From NCBI RefSeq assembly GCF_032118995.1, contig NC_092649.1, positions 25,749,927 to 25,813,926 of the forward strand: a stretch of DNA of 64,000 nt. The letters run 5' to 3'. Source of the stretch: Asterias amurensis. Lineage: Eukaryota > Echinodermata > Asteroidea > Forcipulatida > Asteriidae. The notes under the pieces were generated by a model, which was not told the origin of the DNA, ran no database searches, and saw only the letters and a list, made by a program, of their open reading frames with translations. Shown here in pieces: positions 1 through 13,091 of this stretch. Both the position numbers and the translations under genes were made by a program. Position 1 is the stretch's first letter, and each line of letters starts with the position of its first letter.

Positions 1-1660
1 CACAAGTCCCTGGCTCACTGCACAGATGCAACACCATTGCGGAAAGCAAATCCACAATACTGGGTTTGCCAGGTTTGAAAATAAACATGCTAAGATCAAA
101 GCGGGCCTGAATTTCAATGAATACATGTAGTTTTCCACTACCACTACTACCAGACTTTGTGTTGCAAAGTTTTGTGTTGAACAGTGAGGTACTTTTAGTC
201 AATTGAAAAACACAAGACCACCGGACTTGTCCAGTCCTGAGTTTACTCACCCAAGGCTAAAATCACTGGCCTCGGGCCTGGTCCAGTATTTTCAAGAATT
301 TTGAGACCTGATTCATAGCAATACATGAGTTTTAAAGCTGTTATCTGGACCATAAACTTAAAGGAGTGATGTGATCTTTTAAGTTCAATTGCACTCCTCT
401 GCACGTTTAACATCCTACAGAAGTGCCAATAATAGAACTCCTTAAAATTTTAAAACGGACTTTAACAAAATTGTTATTATAGCAGTAGGCCCAAGTACTA
501 TCGATGTGGCATGCAATTGCAGTATTAACTTTTTTGACAACAATTTTAAACAAGGAAATCTGACAGGCAGTTTTTCTCCCTTCAATTTCCAATGATACAG
601 CTGAGAAACACCAACCAGGAAATCAGCTGATAGTGATAAGCTGAAAATTTGCAAGCCTAACTAGCGTAGGGAAAATACTGTCCACAAAACTATTAAAAAA
701 AACGACCACTCAGACACTAATAAATCCTTGCAGCAGAGAACAACACATCAAATAATGTGTTAAAAATTTGCAGTTTGTGATGAAGAGAAATTAAAGTCTT
801 ACTCGTTTTGCCTCCAGAGGGCAGCCTACTCAAAAGTTTATCAGACTACCTGCATGACTCAGTCACCACCGACGTTCGCATTACACACAAGCGCATCATC
901 ACAATTGAATGTCATCCCCTGAATACCAAGCCGGGTAAATAGCCCCCTCTGTTGACTAGACAAAGCCAGTGGGTATTATTACAAAGCCTCAGTCATAACA
1001 AAATAGGCCAAGTGGCAGTTGGCATGTTTGCCCTGCAGATTTCAAGGATAAAACCCTCGCCAAATATTGACCAATGTATTGAGCTTGACAGATTTCCCCG
1101 AACAAGTCGAACGATTGAATACAGAAATCTTGTATGGAAAATAAATACAGAGTTAATTGAATGTCCTCTTCTTACTACAAACCTTCCCCCTAGAAAAAAA
1201 CCCAAGATCAACAACAACAACACCACACTAAAGCAATAACTAAACAACTATAAATAGTAAATTAAAAAATTAATAAAATCCAAAGAAAGTGTCAGAAAAT
1301 TGACTAAAATTGCACTTTGTTTTGCCTACATACTGTCAGTTGTGATTAATGAAAATGCTATTTCTTTCTTTTTTTAAATGGAGTACTCACTCACTGACAA
1401 AACTAATTTTAAAAAAACTAATTAACTTGTCTTTTAACAAGTCATTCATCAGCAAAAAAGATTCCCCAAATGATATCAGAAAATTTGCTCGCCGGGCAGT
1501 TAATCTGTGCAAGTGTTTTTTGTTATGCTCTGTGAACTCTCACAGCCTTGTCAAGATTATAGTTTTAGCTCAGTAGAAGGATCTATCAGGTCACAAAATT
1601 AACAAACTTTTATTGTTGACAATCTTTGTACAAATAAGTTGATGAGAACTCATAAATTCA
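1..1660. other. No gene recognised
   Basis: AT-rich single-copy-looking DNA. Open frames here are short, lack family motifs and are not backed by splice sites. It probably lies in the long first intron of the minus-strand gene whose first coding exon is at 30,187-30,455, but that is inference. Confidence 0.5.
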
Positions 1661-1679
1661 TTTATGATAACTCATAAAT

Positions 1680-1982
1680 ACAGTGCTAACACACATCAGT
1701 GTATGGGTAAAAACAAAAAATTAATATTCTTTATCCCCGATGCAAACTTAACATCTATTATATCGTTGCGGTACCCGCTGCCAAAATATAGGATTCGAAC
1801 TGCCTCTAGCTACCGGGCAACCTCGGATAGTCTAGTTGGTAAGACACTGCTCTAGAATTGCAAGGGTCGTGGGTTCGAATCCCACCCGAGTAACATGCCT
1901 GTGATATTTTTTCACAGGACTCGGGAAAGTACTGAGTACACAGTGCTAACACACATCGGTGTATGGGTAAAAACCAAAATTA
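1680..1982 (+). mobile_element. tRNA-headed SINE insertion with 13-bp target duplication
   Basis: The perfect direct repeat ATAACTCATAAAT flanks the insertion at 1,667-1,679 and 1,983-1,995. The inserted DNA begins with a SINE 3' end (1,680-1,726: cagtgctaacacacat, gtgtatgggtaaaaa). About 75 bp of other sequence follows, then a full SINE from 1,803. That SINE has a tRNA-like head with an A box near 1,828-1,840 (TAGTCTAGTTGGT) and a perfect B box GGTTCGAATCC at 1,872-1,882. Its head ends pair as CTCGG/CCGAG. The body repeats the same 3' end and finishes aaaattaata. A sister copy lies at 21,955-22,145. The two 3' ends inside one pair of target duplications suggest a dimeric or composite SINE that moved as one unit. 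Confidence 0.85.
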
Positions 1983-2214
1983 ATAACTCATAAATTGTTC
2001 AGCTAAATCTTGAGGGGGTCAACGGTAACATCTAGCACACAGGGTACATGTAGTTCTGGGAAATCTGGATGAGTATCAACTTGTGGGATAGTCACTAGTA
2101 CATAACATGTATGTAGGGCCGTTGCTGACCAAAAGGTCTGATAAAAGGACACTAATATTAGAGGGTTATGTTTTAAAAAGGCGGCACATCTACCTTGGGA
2201 GGCATGTTAAAATG

Positions 2215-2330
2215 ACTGGCCTGATACTTCAGAGGCAATGAAGGCGATTGCCTCCATGCCCCCTGGTCATTGCCTTCGTGCCTTGAAATGCTCCATTAGA
2301 AATTTACAATTTCCTCATAGGGAGCCCTTT
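2215..2330 (-). repeat. Dispersed repeat, reverse copy of the 7.8-8.0 kb family
   Basis: Read on the minus strand it gives GGAAATTGT, a GGAGCATTTCAAGG block, GGCAATGACCAGGGGGCATG, GGAGGCAATCGCCTT and GAAGTATCAGGCC. This is the order seen on the plus strand at 7,817-8,010. No coding potential. Superfamily not recognised. Confidence 0.8.
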
Positions 2331-5290
2331 ACCAAGAAGAAACAAAGCATACAGGCCTGAAATATTGGCATTTGGAATAGCTACAGTGAAGGAGTGAGAA
2401 GGAGTGATGAGAAGTTGTGGCAAAGCATTGTGAGTAAAGGAAATGAAAGCAAGAATATGCTTAATTTTAGCTCTCGTTTAACTGTAAGAAAATACAAGAG
2501 CAGCATTCTTGATAGACTGCATACTCAGCACACATCGATTTTATTTCATTACCATCTTCCTTCAGCTACCCGAAACAGCTAATCATCATCGCTAGCCAGT
2601 GTCCCTAGCCTGTAACCCTTAAAGGAACAGACTCTATCCCTCACTTAACCTAAACATAATCCATGGGAAACTAACTGGGGGCTGTTTATCCAAGGGTATG
2701 GATTTGTAGCTAGAGTTTCATTTTGGAACAGTGGGTCGCTCCGAGGGGAAAAATTGGCACGTGCAACAGGACGGAGGGAGGGCGAGGAAGGTCCCCCAGT
2801 CACTCTGAAATCATCTCAAACCATTTCTTAGGGGCATGGGGAGGAAGATTAAGAATACCTCTGAGGAGGCGCTTAGTGTAACGTGGGGGTGATAATTCAT
2901 CTTGAAGTTTCAGACAAGAGGTTGATCATTTGGAATGACTGTGACTGTCTATCGCCAGAATATCTCCAATGCTTTAACGGATTGTAGAGAAGTACAATAC
3001 AATACAATACAATAATCGTTATTAGATCCCAAAAAGGGTAATTCAAATGCTCGCATTTCGAAGTCACCCAGATTCCAAAAATTAACTGCACTGTAGTAGA
3101 AAAACCGATACAATAGGTTTTTAAAACAAGTTCTATTGTTCTCGTAGATAATATCTCAGATATTTATGCAGCTATGGTGTTATCGAGAACCAAATTTAAA
3201 CTGATACCTCACAATGCAATAAATGGCTCAAATCTCATAGAAAAGAATCCTGTTATTCATTTTGTAAGTTTGAAAACTGTGTACAAACATCCGTCCTCAT
3301 TTGCAATCAAAATCTGTCAGCCTGGAGGTGTGTAAAAATGGTGTGGAGGTCACTCGTTTCCTTCCTCCATGCTCACCCAGCTAATCATGCAGCGTTCTCC
3401 CTTAAAATTAGTCCGCTGGCTAAATGCTACATGTAGTTAAAACACCTCAGGACCAGTCAATATTCACTATAATTGATAAGTGGTCTTGCTGGCTAGTTCG
3501 CTAAACATGCACTCATATTTTAATATGAAATATATGGACTTGGGGGGGGGGGGCAGTGAAATGGCAAGCTACATGTCATGTACAATGATCCTGCTAACAA
3601 TTTCAACCAAATATTTGTAATATTATTTTACTCACTATGACATTAAATTCCATGTCAAAGGTCATGGAAAGATGACGAGACAAGCACTCAAACCTGTGAA
3701 ATTAATAGTCACTACTGCAAGGGAACAATTTACTCCAAGACGTACATGTACCAGTGTACATTAATTAATTTTCTCTGCATCACTTCATCACATGACTCAG
3801 CAGTATGACTCCTCTACTTCATCCAAATAAACACAGGCTCCTAGTGTTAACTCTCTGATGCTCTGTGTTATCCATTTATTTCTTGTAAACCACATTGGTT
3901 AAAGGGACATTGGCTGCTGTATGTAGCATCAGTTTTTGCTCCCTCAATACTTTGTACAGGAGCAATGAAGCAGACAGCCTGCCAACATGCAAGGATGCAA
4001 GGACATACAATCAGCAAGCTACAACGTAGAGAAGTGAGCAGATAGGGTCAAGGGTTGCGCTGTCCAGTCCTCCACACAATTCCCCCCCCCCTTTCAAGGA
4101 CTTTTGCTTAAGGCTGTGTCCGAATAAGCGGCTACAGCTATGTCTGGATTGCTACAGTGCATCATTATATATTGAAGTATAGAACATCCTTAGCAACACC
4201 ATTAGCAACAGTCAAAGTCCATGAAGTCGCAGCCATAACTGCCAAATTGGATACCATCTCATATTTACACCTGCAGCAGCTGACCATGACCTCTGGCTTG
4301 TGAAAAAAGGCTCTCACATTTCAGTAGTGCATTCTATTTTAGATAGCCCTGACTTTGTTATTTGGGTTAAATATCGAGACACCCTGGACAAATACAAAAA
4401 TGTACAAATGTGTGTTTTTGAACTCAGAAATCAGCCGTGTCAGTTCTGGGAAAAATTAGTCAATTGGCAGTCTAATACATTTACCTAATACATAATGTAC
4501 AAGCCAGGCCTCAAAATAACCCTTGGCATGGCACCCACATTAATTGTTGTGGTGCCATGTGCTTTTGCTGTGGTGCCCTTTGCAAAGTTCTAAAACACAA
4601 ACTTACATATCCTCAGACTCATAGAAGTACCCCTTACCAAATGGAAATTGCGGTACCCCTTCCAGCCAAGAGCGAAGTTCAAGGCCTTATAAGCAATACG
4701 GAATTCTCTTAAATTTACTGTGTACTGATTTACTGACGGCTGTTCGTGTAGTTTCCCTTTTAGAACCTAACAAGCGTGATCCTACACAGAGACACATACT
4801 GCCCCACTACCCCTTCACTTAAACATAGAGACTCTTGCAGATGTGTACTGTATAGCACGGATCTGTCAAGTCTCAACCGCAAAGTACTGTACCATGAAAC
4901 CAGGGTTGTAACCCATGCGAATAAAAAGGCAGACGTTTGACGGGACAGATACTGCCGACGACGCGCAATCGGGCTGAAATGATCAGGGGGAGTATAGAGA
5001 TAAAATGGACACAACATCTTAAACAGAAAGGATGCTAGTAAATCAAAAATCTAGGTTCGGTTTAGGAGCAGATCATGCATAAATTGGAGCCAATACAATG
5101 TGGTATCTCATAGAGTGATAAAGTAGTAAATAATGGAGAAGGGTCTGGGTTGACAAAAAGACAACAACTATCTGGCTTGACATTGAGTGCAGAAGTGCAT
5201 TTCAGTAGACATCCTTATCCTTATCCTGTTAATACGTTCATACAAGATGTACATTGTACATGTACATGGGCACACAGTTGTCTTTATGGT
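2331..5290. other. No gene recognised; short simple repeats and a hairpin
   Basis: Contains an AATAC microsatellite near 2,993-3,013, a G run at 3,541-3,552, a C run at 4,082-4,091, and a hairpin at 4,528-4,559 (arms CATGGCACC and GGTGCCATG). No exon or RNA gene that I can support. Confidence 0.5.
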
Positions 5291-5293
5291 GTA

Positions 5294-5393
5294 AACCGAG
5301 GACTTCTCTTTATTCTCCCATTGTTTTGACATTTATTTTTCAGACGTCCCCATTGGTTTTGTACACGAAATCGAATTGAGGACGTCCTCGGTA
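5294..5393. mobile_element. Small inverted-repeat element, possible MITE
   Basis: Exact 9-bp inverted ends ACCGAGGAC (5,295-5,303) and GTCCTCGGT (5,384-5,392) enclose about 80 bp without an open frame. Length and structure suggest a very short MITE. No clear target duplication was identified. Confidence 0.4.
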
Positions 5394-5939
5394 TTATTTT
5401 TCCCGGATCCCCTTTTGTTAAAGTCCTAGGTTTGAATGCATAGACATGCCCAGTTTGGTAGTCTATGTAGAAATTATAATTAGATCAGTTAAAATTGAAA
5501 AGAACTTGTATTTATGGATTATATTAATATTTTTGTCAGCACTTTATTGTTTTATGTTTTTTGCATATTTTACGTGAACAATTACACTAGGCCTATAGAC
5601 TGTATTGTTTGTAACATTTCACTGTGGTACTCTATAACATGATTGATTCGTGTAGCTTTGTTTTCATTTTAAAATTTAATTGCAGTGTTTAGTTAGGTTC
5701 ACTTTATGATTTCACACCAATAAGACATGTGTGAAGGTCCACAACATCAATGGAACCATTACACACCACAAATGGGAGAAAGGGAAAACAAAACACAAAA
5801 CGGAACTAGAAACGTTGACAAATGTTAGAGAAAAATGTGATTTGTGACTACATTAAGAGATGCATGTTTGGGCCCTTGCCATTTCTCGTTGTGATTTTTT
5901 CAAATCAATTTGTACATTAAAACTAATTACACTGTGCTG

Positions 5940-6136
5940 TTTTACAAAAAAAAATTCTGGGGTTCTTTGGGAAACAAATTATCTCTTTCTCAAAAACTAT
6001 ACTACATGTACTTCAGAGGGAGCTTCATGTATTTATCATAATGTTGTATACTAACAACAGCTCTCCATCATTACCAAGTAACTTTTTATGCCAACAATTA
6101 TTTTGAGTAGTTACCAATAGTGTCCAGTGCCTTTAA
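5940..6136. mobile_element. 3' part of a TTAA MITE (GGCACTGGACACTATTGGTAATT family)
   Basis: Ends with the family terminus (gttaccaatagtgtccag then tgcctttaa) beside a TTAA at 6,133-6,136. It shares the internal block tcagagggagc / cagctctccat with the more complete copy at 16,735-17,116. The left terminus is not recognisable, so the copy is truncated or strongly diverged. Confidence 0.7.
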
Positions 6137-7759
6137 CATCGCCCTAAACAGCACTGGCCACTGAATAATAAAGTAGCCATACTGGAAAGCAATCTAAACC
6201 AGCCAGCAGTGTAAACCAATACATGCCTCCAATACAGGAAATTACTGCTCATGTAAAATAGCATTCTAGAAACAAATAATTTCCGGAATTAAGAGACATG
6301 TGCAGGCAGAAAGCGGGTTCTTGATCCAATTAATGTCTTACCAATCTGTAGGAAATTGAGTCTTCGGGGGCTGATGAATTGTTTAACAGAAATGGTATCA
6401 CTCCAGGAAATTCATGCTTTTGTTTTTAAAACTCTGTTTTTATATTTTTACAAAGAAATTGTGTTCTTAGTTTATTCAGAATGCGACCATCAGTCAAAAT
6501 TGTTTTGTAAAAATAAAAAAAAATACATTTTTAGAACTTATGGCTGCTTTTATCAGTAATCATGATACAATGTCCCGACATGTATTTGTAAAGCATGTGA
6601 AGCATTGGTTGTAAGTGCTGAACTTTACAATAGGGAGAGCCATAAACACTGGGCCCTGATGACAGTTTCACCCAAGTATTTCTCTAATTTTATGCACATT
6701 GTAAACAAAGGCCTTGGATTTCATCTTTAAGAGAGTAAGACCATTTTCAATTTGTGGAGGTCACATTCAGCAAAGTCTCAGGAGATAATGCGGCCAAGAG
6801 CCATCACCTATTTAGAGCTGATGGCCCAAAGCCTCTAGAATCTTCAGAAGCAGCACAACATAATTTATTAATCAGACTCAATTTATTTTCAATCAGAAAT
6901 TTCAAATGGGCGTCAAAAACTCACAGCCACTCGAAACACCCAGAATGCAGATTCAGTCCAAGATTTATTTGAGATAAAAGAACCACCGACATGACTGAGC
7001 AAAAGGAATTTACTAAGTCCAGTAATAATTAAGCAGTCTTTTATTTGGCGCCGTACAAGTACAAATAGATCCGGGAGCATCTAACCGAGAGCTAAAGAAA
7101 ATGCAAAGTAGGGAGAAAGCCATTTATTTACATAATTGCATCAAAGAAAGACTAATGCGCTTAAAAGATTAAAACTTCTAAATACCGTATCAAGTACATA
7201 ATCACTGTGCACTGTGCAAGGCTCCTGTCAACATCTCAGTTTAATGGACATTTGATGGTAGTAAATCAGAAAGAAAAAAAATCATATCTAAAGAAAACGG
7301 AGTCTGAGCAATCACAAAAGATGCTCAACCCGCCATTGCAAACAAACTGACCCAACCGACCTAGTCTTTTTTCCAGTCACAATTTACTTGGGAGTAGATA
7401 CGTTAACTGACAGCCTTGCCGACAGAGCTCAGTATCCTCTCTCGACTGCTTGAGTAGAGTCTTCACTCTCCCATCAAGATCACTGAACAGGACGATAAAA
7501 CTGACACAGCAGGGTCGTTGACGACCCCCCCCCCCCCCCCCCCAACGATCCTCCTTACAGACACAGTTTGCTAGGCAACCAAATGACGCATGAAGACGAG
7601 CGATTAATTACTGAGAGTGTTTCAGAGGATTAGAGGTTAAAGACGTAATGATACGCAGTTGAGCGATTGTGGATACCATTAAAAACGCCTCGATCCGTGA
7701 CCCCTGGGTCTCATTACAAAAAAAAATCAGGGAACCAGGGATGTGATAACATGAGACTG
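6137..7759. other. No gene recognised
   Basis: Includes a run of 19 C at 7,525-7,543. The stretch 6,740-7,440 is repeat-poor with many TAAT-type motifs. It could be regulatory, but nothing here proves it. Confidence 0.45.
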
Positions 7760-8012
7760 CATGCTTAAATTTTTAAAGGGCAAGGGCACCAAGGCATTTT
7801 CTCCTCGGAAAAGGACACCCAATGAGGAAATTGTTGATACTGGAGCATTTCAAGGGCACCAAGCAAGGGGCATGGAGGCAATCGCCTTATTTGCCTCCGT
7901 GAAGTATCCACCCAATAAGGAAATTGTTTCTACTGGACCATTTCAAGGGCACCAAGGCAATGACCAAGGGGCATGGAGGCAATCGCCTTATTTGACTCCT
8001 TGAAGTATCAGG
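7760..8012 (+). repeat. Dispersed repeat with an internal ~118-bp tandem duplication
   Basis: Two adjoining copies (about 7,795-7,905 and 7,906-8,010) share GGAAATTGTT..CTGGA, CATTTCAAGGGCACCAA, GGGGCATGGAGGCAATCGCC and GAAGTATC. The same family lies reversed at 2,215-2,330. The 80-codon open frame over it is a by-product of the repeat. Confidence 0.8.
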
Positions 8013-8247
8013 CCTGTGCAGACATCTTGTTATCTACATGTTTATGGTCGATCTTCAAGGTGATGTAGAAATATTTTCTGATTGGTAAATCAGACTTTTT
8101 ACAGTGGTAGACAATTTATACCGGGGGCGTAATATGTTCTTATTTTGGCAATGACCAGGGCAATGTACATTTTTGTAGGCAATGAACATCATAAGTCTTT
8201 TGGGGATATGGTGGACACTACATTGGTTTGTAGTTTGGTACAAATAC
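8013..8247. other. No gene recognised
   Basis: Short AT-rich stretch. It repeats part of the neighbouring family near 8,148 (ggcaatgaccagggcaatg). The last 8 bases, ACAAATAC at 8,240-8,247, are the left target duplication of the next element. Confidence 0.5.
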
Positions 8248-8544
8248 CATAGAGTTATATATAAAAACTAGAGGGGCGCACGAGTGATCCTTCGTGCACA
8301 AACGCCACGGGACTGCAAGATGACAAGCGCGTCATTCTGCACGCGCGTTGAATATGAAATACACGTTTGAGGTTTTTTTTATTGAACGCTCACGGGATGC
8401 TGTTTGTTCAACTTACAAAATGGCCGCACAAACACACGCTGTGAGATGCCAGTTTTGTCAACTTAGAAAATGGCCGCCTGCACGCATGCCGGGGCGTGTA
8501 TATAGGCCAGTGCGCCCCCTCTAGTTCTTACATATAACTCTATG
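8248..8544. mobile_element. 297-bp MITE with 8-bp target duplication, hAT-like
   Basis: Terminal inverted repeats begin CATAGAGTTATAT and carry CTAGAGGGG(G)CGCAC further in; the right end reads the reverse, ending ATATAACTCTATG. A perfect 8-bp direct repeat ACAAATAC flanks it (8,240-8,247 and 8,545-8,552). Non-coding and relatively GC-rich inside. An 8-bp target duplication is typical of hAT transposons and is also seen in P elements. The termini are not the textbook hAT CAGGG type, so the superfamily is tentative. Confidence 0.85.
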
Positions 8545-8989
8545 ACAAATACAGCAAATTTACTAAAACCTTATAGAGTTGTAGTATTCTGTCAACCAAA
8601 AACACTGAGTGCACGCTTGTAATTCCACATACTTTTGTTTTTCAAGACCCTACTTTATGGGACCTTTTTTTGCTCTCAAGTCAACACTTTGTAGCATTAA
8701 AACAGGGACACTAACTCCCATCATGACTATGATGATGTCAGGGTGTTGGATCAATAGGCGGGGTGCAACAAAAAACTAAACTTTGTGAAACTGCAACATT
8801 CCTAAGAGGGATTTAAAAGCATCCTGTTCTCATCTGATTCACTGTTAGTATTATCTATGGAGTAGTACTTGGTGATAACACAACAATAGCTTTTCATATC
8901 ATTAAAAAATATCACACCACTCCAACAAATGCTTTGAACAATGACGATAAAGCGCGCCTTACGCATGCATTTCCTTATAAAGGATGAAA

Positions 8990-9095
8990 GAGGGCTGCAT
9001 TTTATTGGGATAATGCTGCCCTGCTGGGTTTGAACTGCAACTTCCCCTTTCCTGGTAATTATTACCATTAAGCTCACAGGGGGTTGATCGAAACC
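8990..9095 (-). mobile_element. Possible tRNA-headed SINE remnant
   Basis: The minus strand has an A-box-like GAGCTTAATGGTAATAA and, about 30 bp on, a B-box-like GTTCAAACCC. Both are imperfect and no tail or sister copy was found in the window. Confidence 0.35.
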
Positions 9096-10845
9096 AAACG
9101 TTGCCCCCCTGTTGTCTGTTAATACAAAAAGAATACATGTGTTGTAGTACGTGGTAGTTCATGGTGTGGCAAAGCCAATACCCAAAAGTGAAACCAGATT
9201 TTTATAAAACTTATGCAGTGGTAAGACCCGTACTTTGGTCAGTGTTTATGTTTACAGTAAACAAAAAGCTAATGCAGTTATTGGTATGAGGAAACAAACA
9301 TTATATTCATATTTATTTAATATTATTATAGAAAAAAAATGGGAATGAGAGAGTCGAAGAAGAGTTTGAAGAATTTGAACATTCCTGAAAAATGGAGCAT
9401 TGGCTTGGGCTCCCTCACCCCCCCCCCCCAAAGCGCCCCTTATTCTAGACAAACCTCCCAGATCATGATGTTACAATTCAGGAGGTTTACAGATTCAACT
9501 CTGTGCATCACCAGAGATAGAAAGAGTGTGGACACTTCAAATCCTTCCATTTATATTGGATTGAGGACTGCACTTATGAAAGCTTTACTGGGAATCAGCC
9601 AAACACTTTGGGGTGTCGAGTTACCATGGTGTTGGATTATGTTAGTGTGAAGAAGGGTCCAAGTAATAGGATCACTCCAGAGAGCATGTGTAATCAAAAC
9701 ATGACAAAAAGACTATTCCCTGTGACATTGGCATTGCTGTCCAGCAAGTTGGAGTCCAGCAATTTCATAGCACTACTTACAGTAACAGTGAGCAAATTTT
9801 AGTGTCAACTACATGAGATATGGCAGACAAATTTGTTCACACATTATCACGGCATGTTAAAGGATGAATACAGTAAGCTTGTGATTTGTAATATCAGCCA
9901 CTTTGTTATTGAGATTTATACATTCTATGGCCTGCTGTCGACAAACCTCATTACATTTATTAGAATCGTAATGCTTGAGAATCAGTAAGGAGCTAGACAA
10001 AGGCATAATTAATTATAACATTCCCCCTCGCAATGATAATTACAATTTCATGTACCCAATGCATCCAATAAGAAGACACAGAAGAAGATGGTTGAACCGT
10101 CGAGCCATGTCAAATGAGGCATTATTTTGTCAGCGATTTTGATGCAACCACAAGCACTCCATGAATTGCAAACAGAAAACCTTTATCAGCATCAGGCCTG
10201 TACATTTTAGGACCAGAAAAGTCTAATATTCTTGTATTTTTCAATGAAAACTCTCATTTTTAAACATCCGCAAAGTTCTCTTAATTCTCACAGCACACAA
10301 ATCTCACCAAATGTTCAGTTTCAATTACCTAAAACACAGATATTACAACAGCAGCTGAAACACAAACATACCCTTATTCCACAAGCAATCTGAAATACCA
10401 TTTCATACCCTCTCCAAGGCCTGCAAAGCAAAGGTATTTTACACACGTACCGTGCGTCAAGTGCATTATGGATTGAAAGCCACCTAGAAGGGATCATGTG
10501 GAGGAGATTCTAAGTTCATTTTTGAGCCGTTCATCCCATTCACTGTCACGCCAACTGTACAGGTGACATTTGAGTAGTGCAAGCATTTCATCGCTGGCGC
10601 TGAATGACAATTTTATCCTAATTTCACGCTACTCAGTCAAAATAGCAGTCAAAATACCAAGAGCGAATGTATGTGTTGTTTTGAAGAGCCGCACATTGAC
10701 AAGATTTTTTAAAAATGTGTATGTTCTTAGGATAGAGTGGATACAAATAATTTAGGGCATTGTCCGTTGTACAATTTAGCATGCATATACAGGCAAGATA
10801 TTTGGGATTTGGAAAAGAGTAGAAACCTGTTAATGAGCATGGGTG
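9096..10845. other. No gene recognised
   Basis: A 103-codon plus frame at 9,339-9,650 crosses a poly-C run and has no recognisable domain; I do not call it a gene. 10,060-10,200 is repeat-free but otherwise unremarkable. Confidence 0.45.
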
Positions 10846-11108
10846 GGTTTTTTTTTTTATGTTTTTTTATTTTTTAGGCAAGTCGCCAGACCCACAAGGC
10901 CTGAATGCTACTTCAAGATGAGAGCTACAATCTATCATCCATCAGAAGCCTGTGCTGGTAGAGCAGAAAGCACTACCTCCCAAAATCCCCAACTTTACAA
11001 AGCAATCACAATTAAGTAACTTGTCATGACCGGGACTCGAACCCACACACTGCTAATCAAACACTACAATTGAATCTGGTGTCCTTAACCGCTAGGCCAA
11101 GACACCCC
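10846..11108 (-). mobile_element. Full-length-looking tRNA-Leu-like SINE
   Basis: On the minus strand a tRNA-like head starts GGTGTCTTGGCC with A box TGGCCTAGCGGTTAAGGA and a perfect B box GGTTCGAGTCC, giving GGTCATGAC at the head's end. A body of roughly 150 bp follows (with TGGTAGAGCAGAAAGC on the plus strand) and an A-rich tail at about 10,848-10,880. Head, body and tail are all present, so the copy looks complete. The resemblance to tRNA-Leu is by eye. Confidence 0.8.
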
Positions 11109-13091
11109 AATAACTCTTTTCAGGCTTTAAACATTCAAATTTTGCAGGTGTATTTCCCCGAGGGGCAAAACAATTAGAATTCAGATTAAAGTAGGAAGAA
11201 TATCATGCCTGACAATTTCAGTCAAGCTGTAAAATGGCAATTTGCACAGTCTGCGACATCATCCTAATTAGGAAACTGTACTTGAGTTGAGGATTTGGAC
11301 AAGAGGCAATTTGTCCTGTGCAATCTGGGGACTTTCAACCCATGGGTCTGACTTCTTGGAAATGCTGTATTGTAAGCAGAACCCCCCCCCCCCCAAACAA
11401 ATAAGACAAATTGACAGGGAAACAGTCAAAAAGGTGTCAGCTTTACCATTACTTGCAGGTAATCTTAGCAACACACTTGACCTGTGTACCTGTATGAGCA
11501 TGGAGGTATGGTATATTAATGCCTAGGTGATGTAACTGCCATTGAAAGAGCCTCCCTCCTGCAGTCACAAGGCCACAAATTCAAGAAAATATCCACAAGC
11601 GCCTAGACCAGGTATTGATACCCACAGTTTTTCACTAGTCTGTGAGACATTTTCACAAGACCTCTCTACACTATTTCTTTCACTTTTTTTAGCTGACAAA
11701 CTACATGTATTTGACCAGTGTCCAGTGGTCATGTTTGAATATGTTGAGCCCACCCCCCCCCCCCTTCCTCTCTGGTCAACCTAAAATGTTACACTGACTA
11801 GTGCATGTATAGTACGTGTTATTGCTAAACATACTGTACATGATATAGAGCAAGGTCCTTGATGCTACTATTGGTAATACTTGTGTTGGAATCGTATATT
11901 AAGGTGGACATCTAAATGTATGTAAACTAGTGCAATTTGTTTTAAGCAATCTTATGTGTAACCTTCGCTACACAAACACGCTGCAGCTTAACAGTGTCAA
12001 CTTGTCAAGTCACTTAATGAGATAATCGATTGCTGTCGGGACCAACTAAAGTCGCTTCCAATTAGTAGTACACAATTTGATGTTGTGTGAACTGAAAATT
12101 TGTTTATTGATCCAACAGAATTCTCACTCAACAGCTGCCTCCATTTTACAACGTCATGTTTGACCATGTTGCAAGCTTGCATGGGTGCATCATGCATCTC
12201 ATTAACGACTACTTTTAAATGTAGTGTGATGATGTTTTTATAACATTTGTTTGATCAGAGAACCCACAGTTACAGACAGTATGTCCATCTACATATAGGT
12301 ACATGTAGAAGATGTGACATTCTGACAAGATCTCTGTTGTACATGAAATAGTTGCTGGGAATGTTAAGTGTGAACATTTCACAAGGTTTACCGCGGGTTA
12401 ACAGAAAGTAACACAAATGTAACTTTACATAATTTTAAAAAGCTTGTATTAAAGTTTCCCCCTGAGAATTGTGCATCAATTACTAGAACAGTCTGAGGCA
12501 TCCTGAGTTCATCTCACAGTCACAGTCAAGCTTTACACCATGCATGCCCTGCAACATAGACACGCACCCTGCGTGTGCAAAAACACAACTGTACCCACTG
12601 GTCCGGAAGGTGCGAAAGATGAAATTAATTTTCCAACTGGACCGGATGGTTAGGACATTATAAAGAGCCCCCCCCCCTCCCATTCACTCTCGTTGCCCCG
12701 AGGAGGGTGGGTTAGAACCAGGTTGATGTCATTACAGACAACTCTGAATCATATTATAAGATGGTATAACACATTAGGATTTTTCTCCTTGGTGTGATCA
12801 TGGGGAGTGATAAGCCAGAGTCCTCCTGCGTGCCGAGTAACTAGAGTTGATGATGCACACACATTTGGTTGCCATTTGCGCTGGTGAATGATGAGCAAGA
12901 CTTAAAGATATTTTGTACATATGTACATGTACATGTGTGCATTATGGATACATGTGTGATGCATGGCTCAAATAAAAGGCGGTTGTGGTCATTTTGCAAC
13001 AGGGGGCATGCTTAGTTTACTATCGACCAGCTTCATGTACGTTATTTATTTATTTGGGTTCTGTCAGATGCCAAATGAAAGGCTTCAGGTC
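11109..13091. other. No gene recognised; homopolymer runs
   Basis: C runs occur near 11,383-11,394, 11,752-11,764 and 12,668-12,677. The short open frames across them are artefacts of these runs. No exon supported. Confidence 0.5.

Noticed and set aside
1803-1882. Functional tRNA gene at the SINE head
   Set aside because: A and B boxes are good, but it continues into a repeated SINE body present again at 21,955 and sits between target duplications.
9339-9650. 103-codon plus-strand frame
   Set aside because: Spans a poly-C tract giving PPP and shows no family features.
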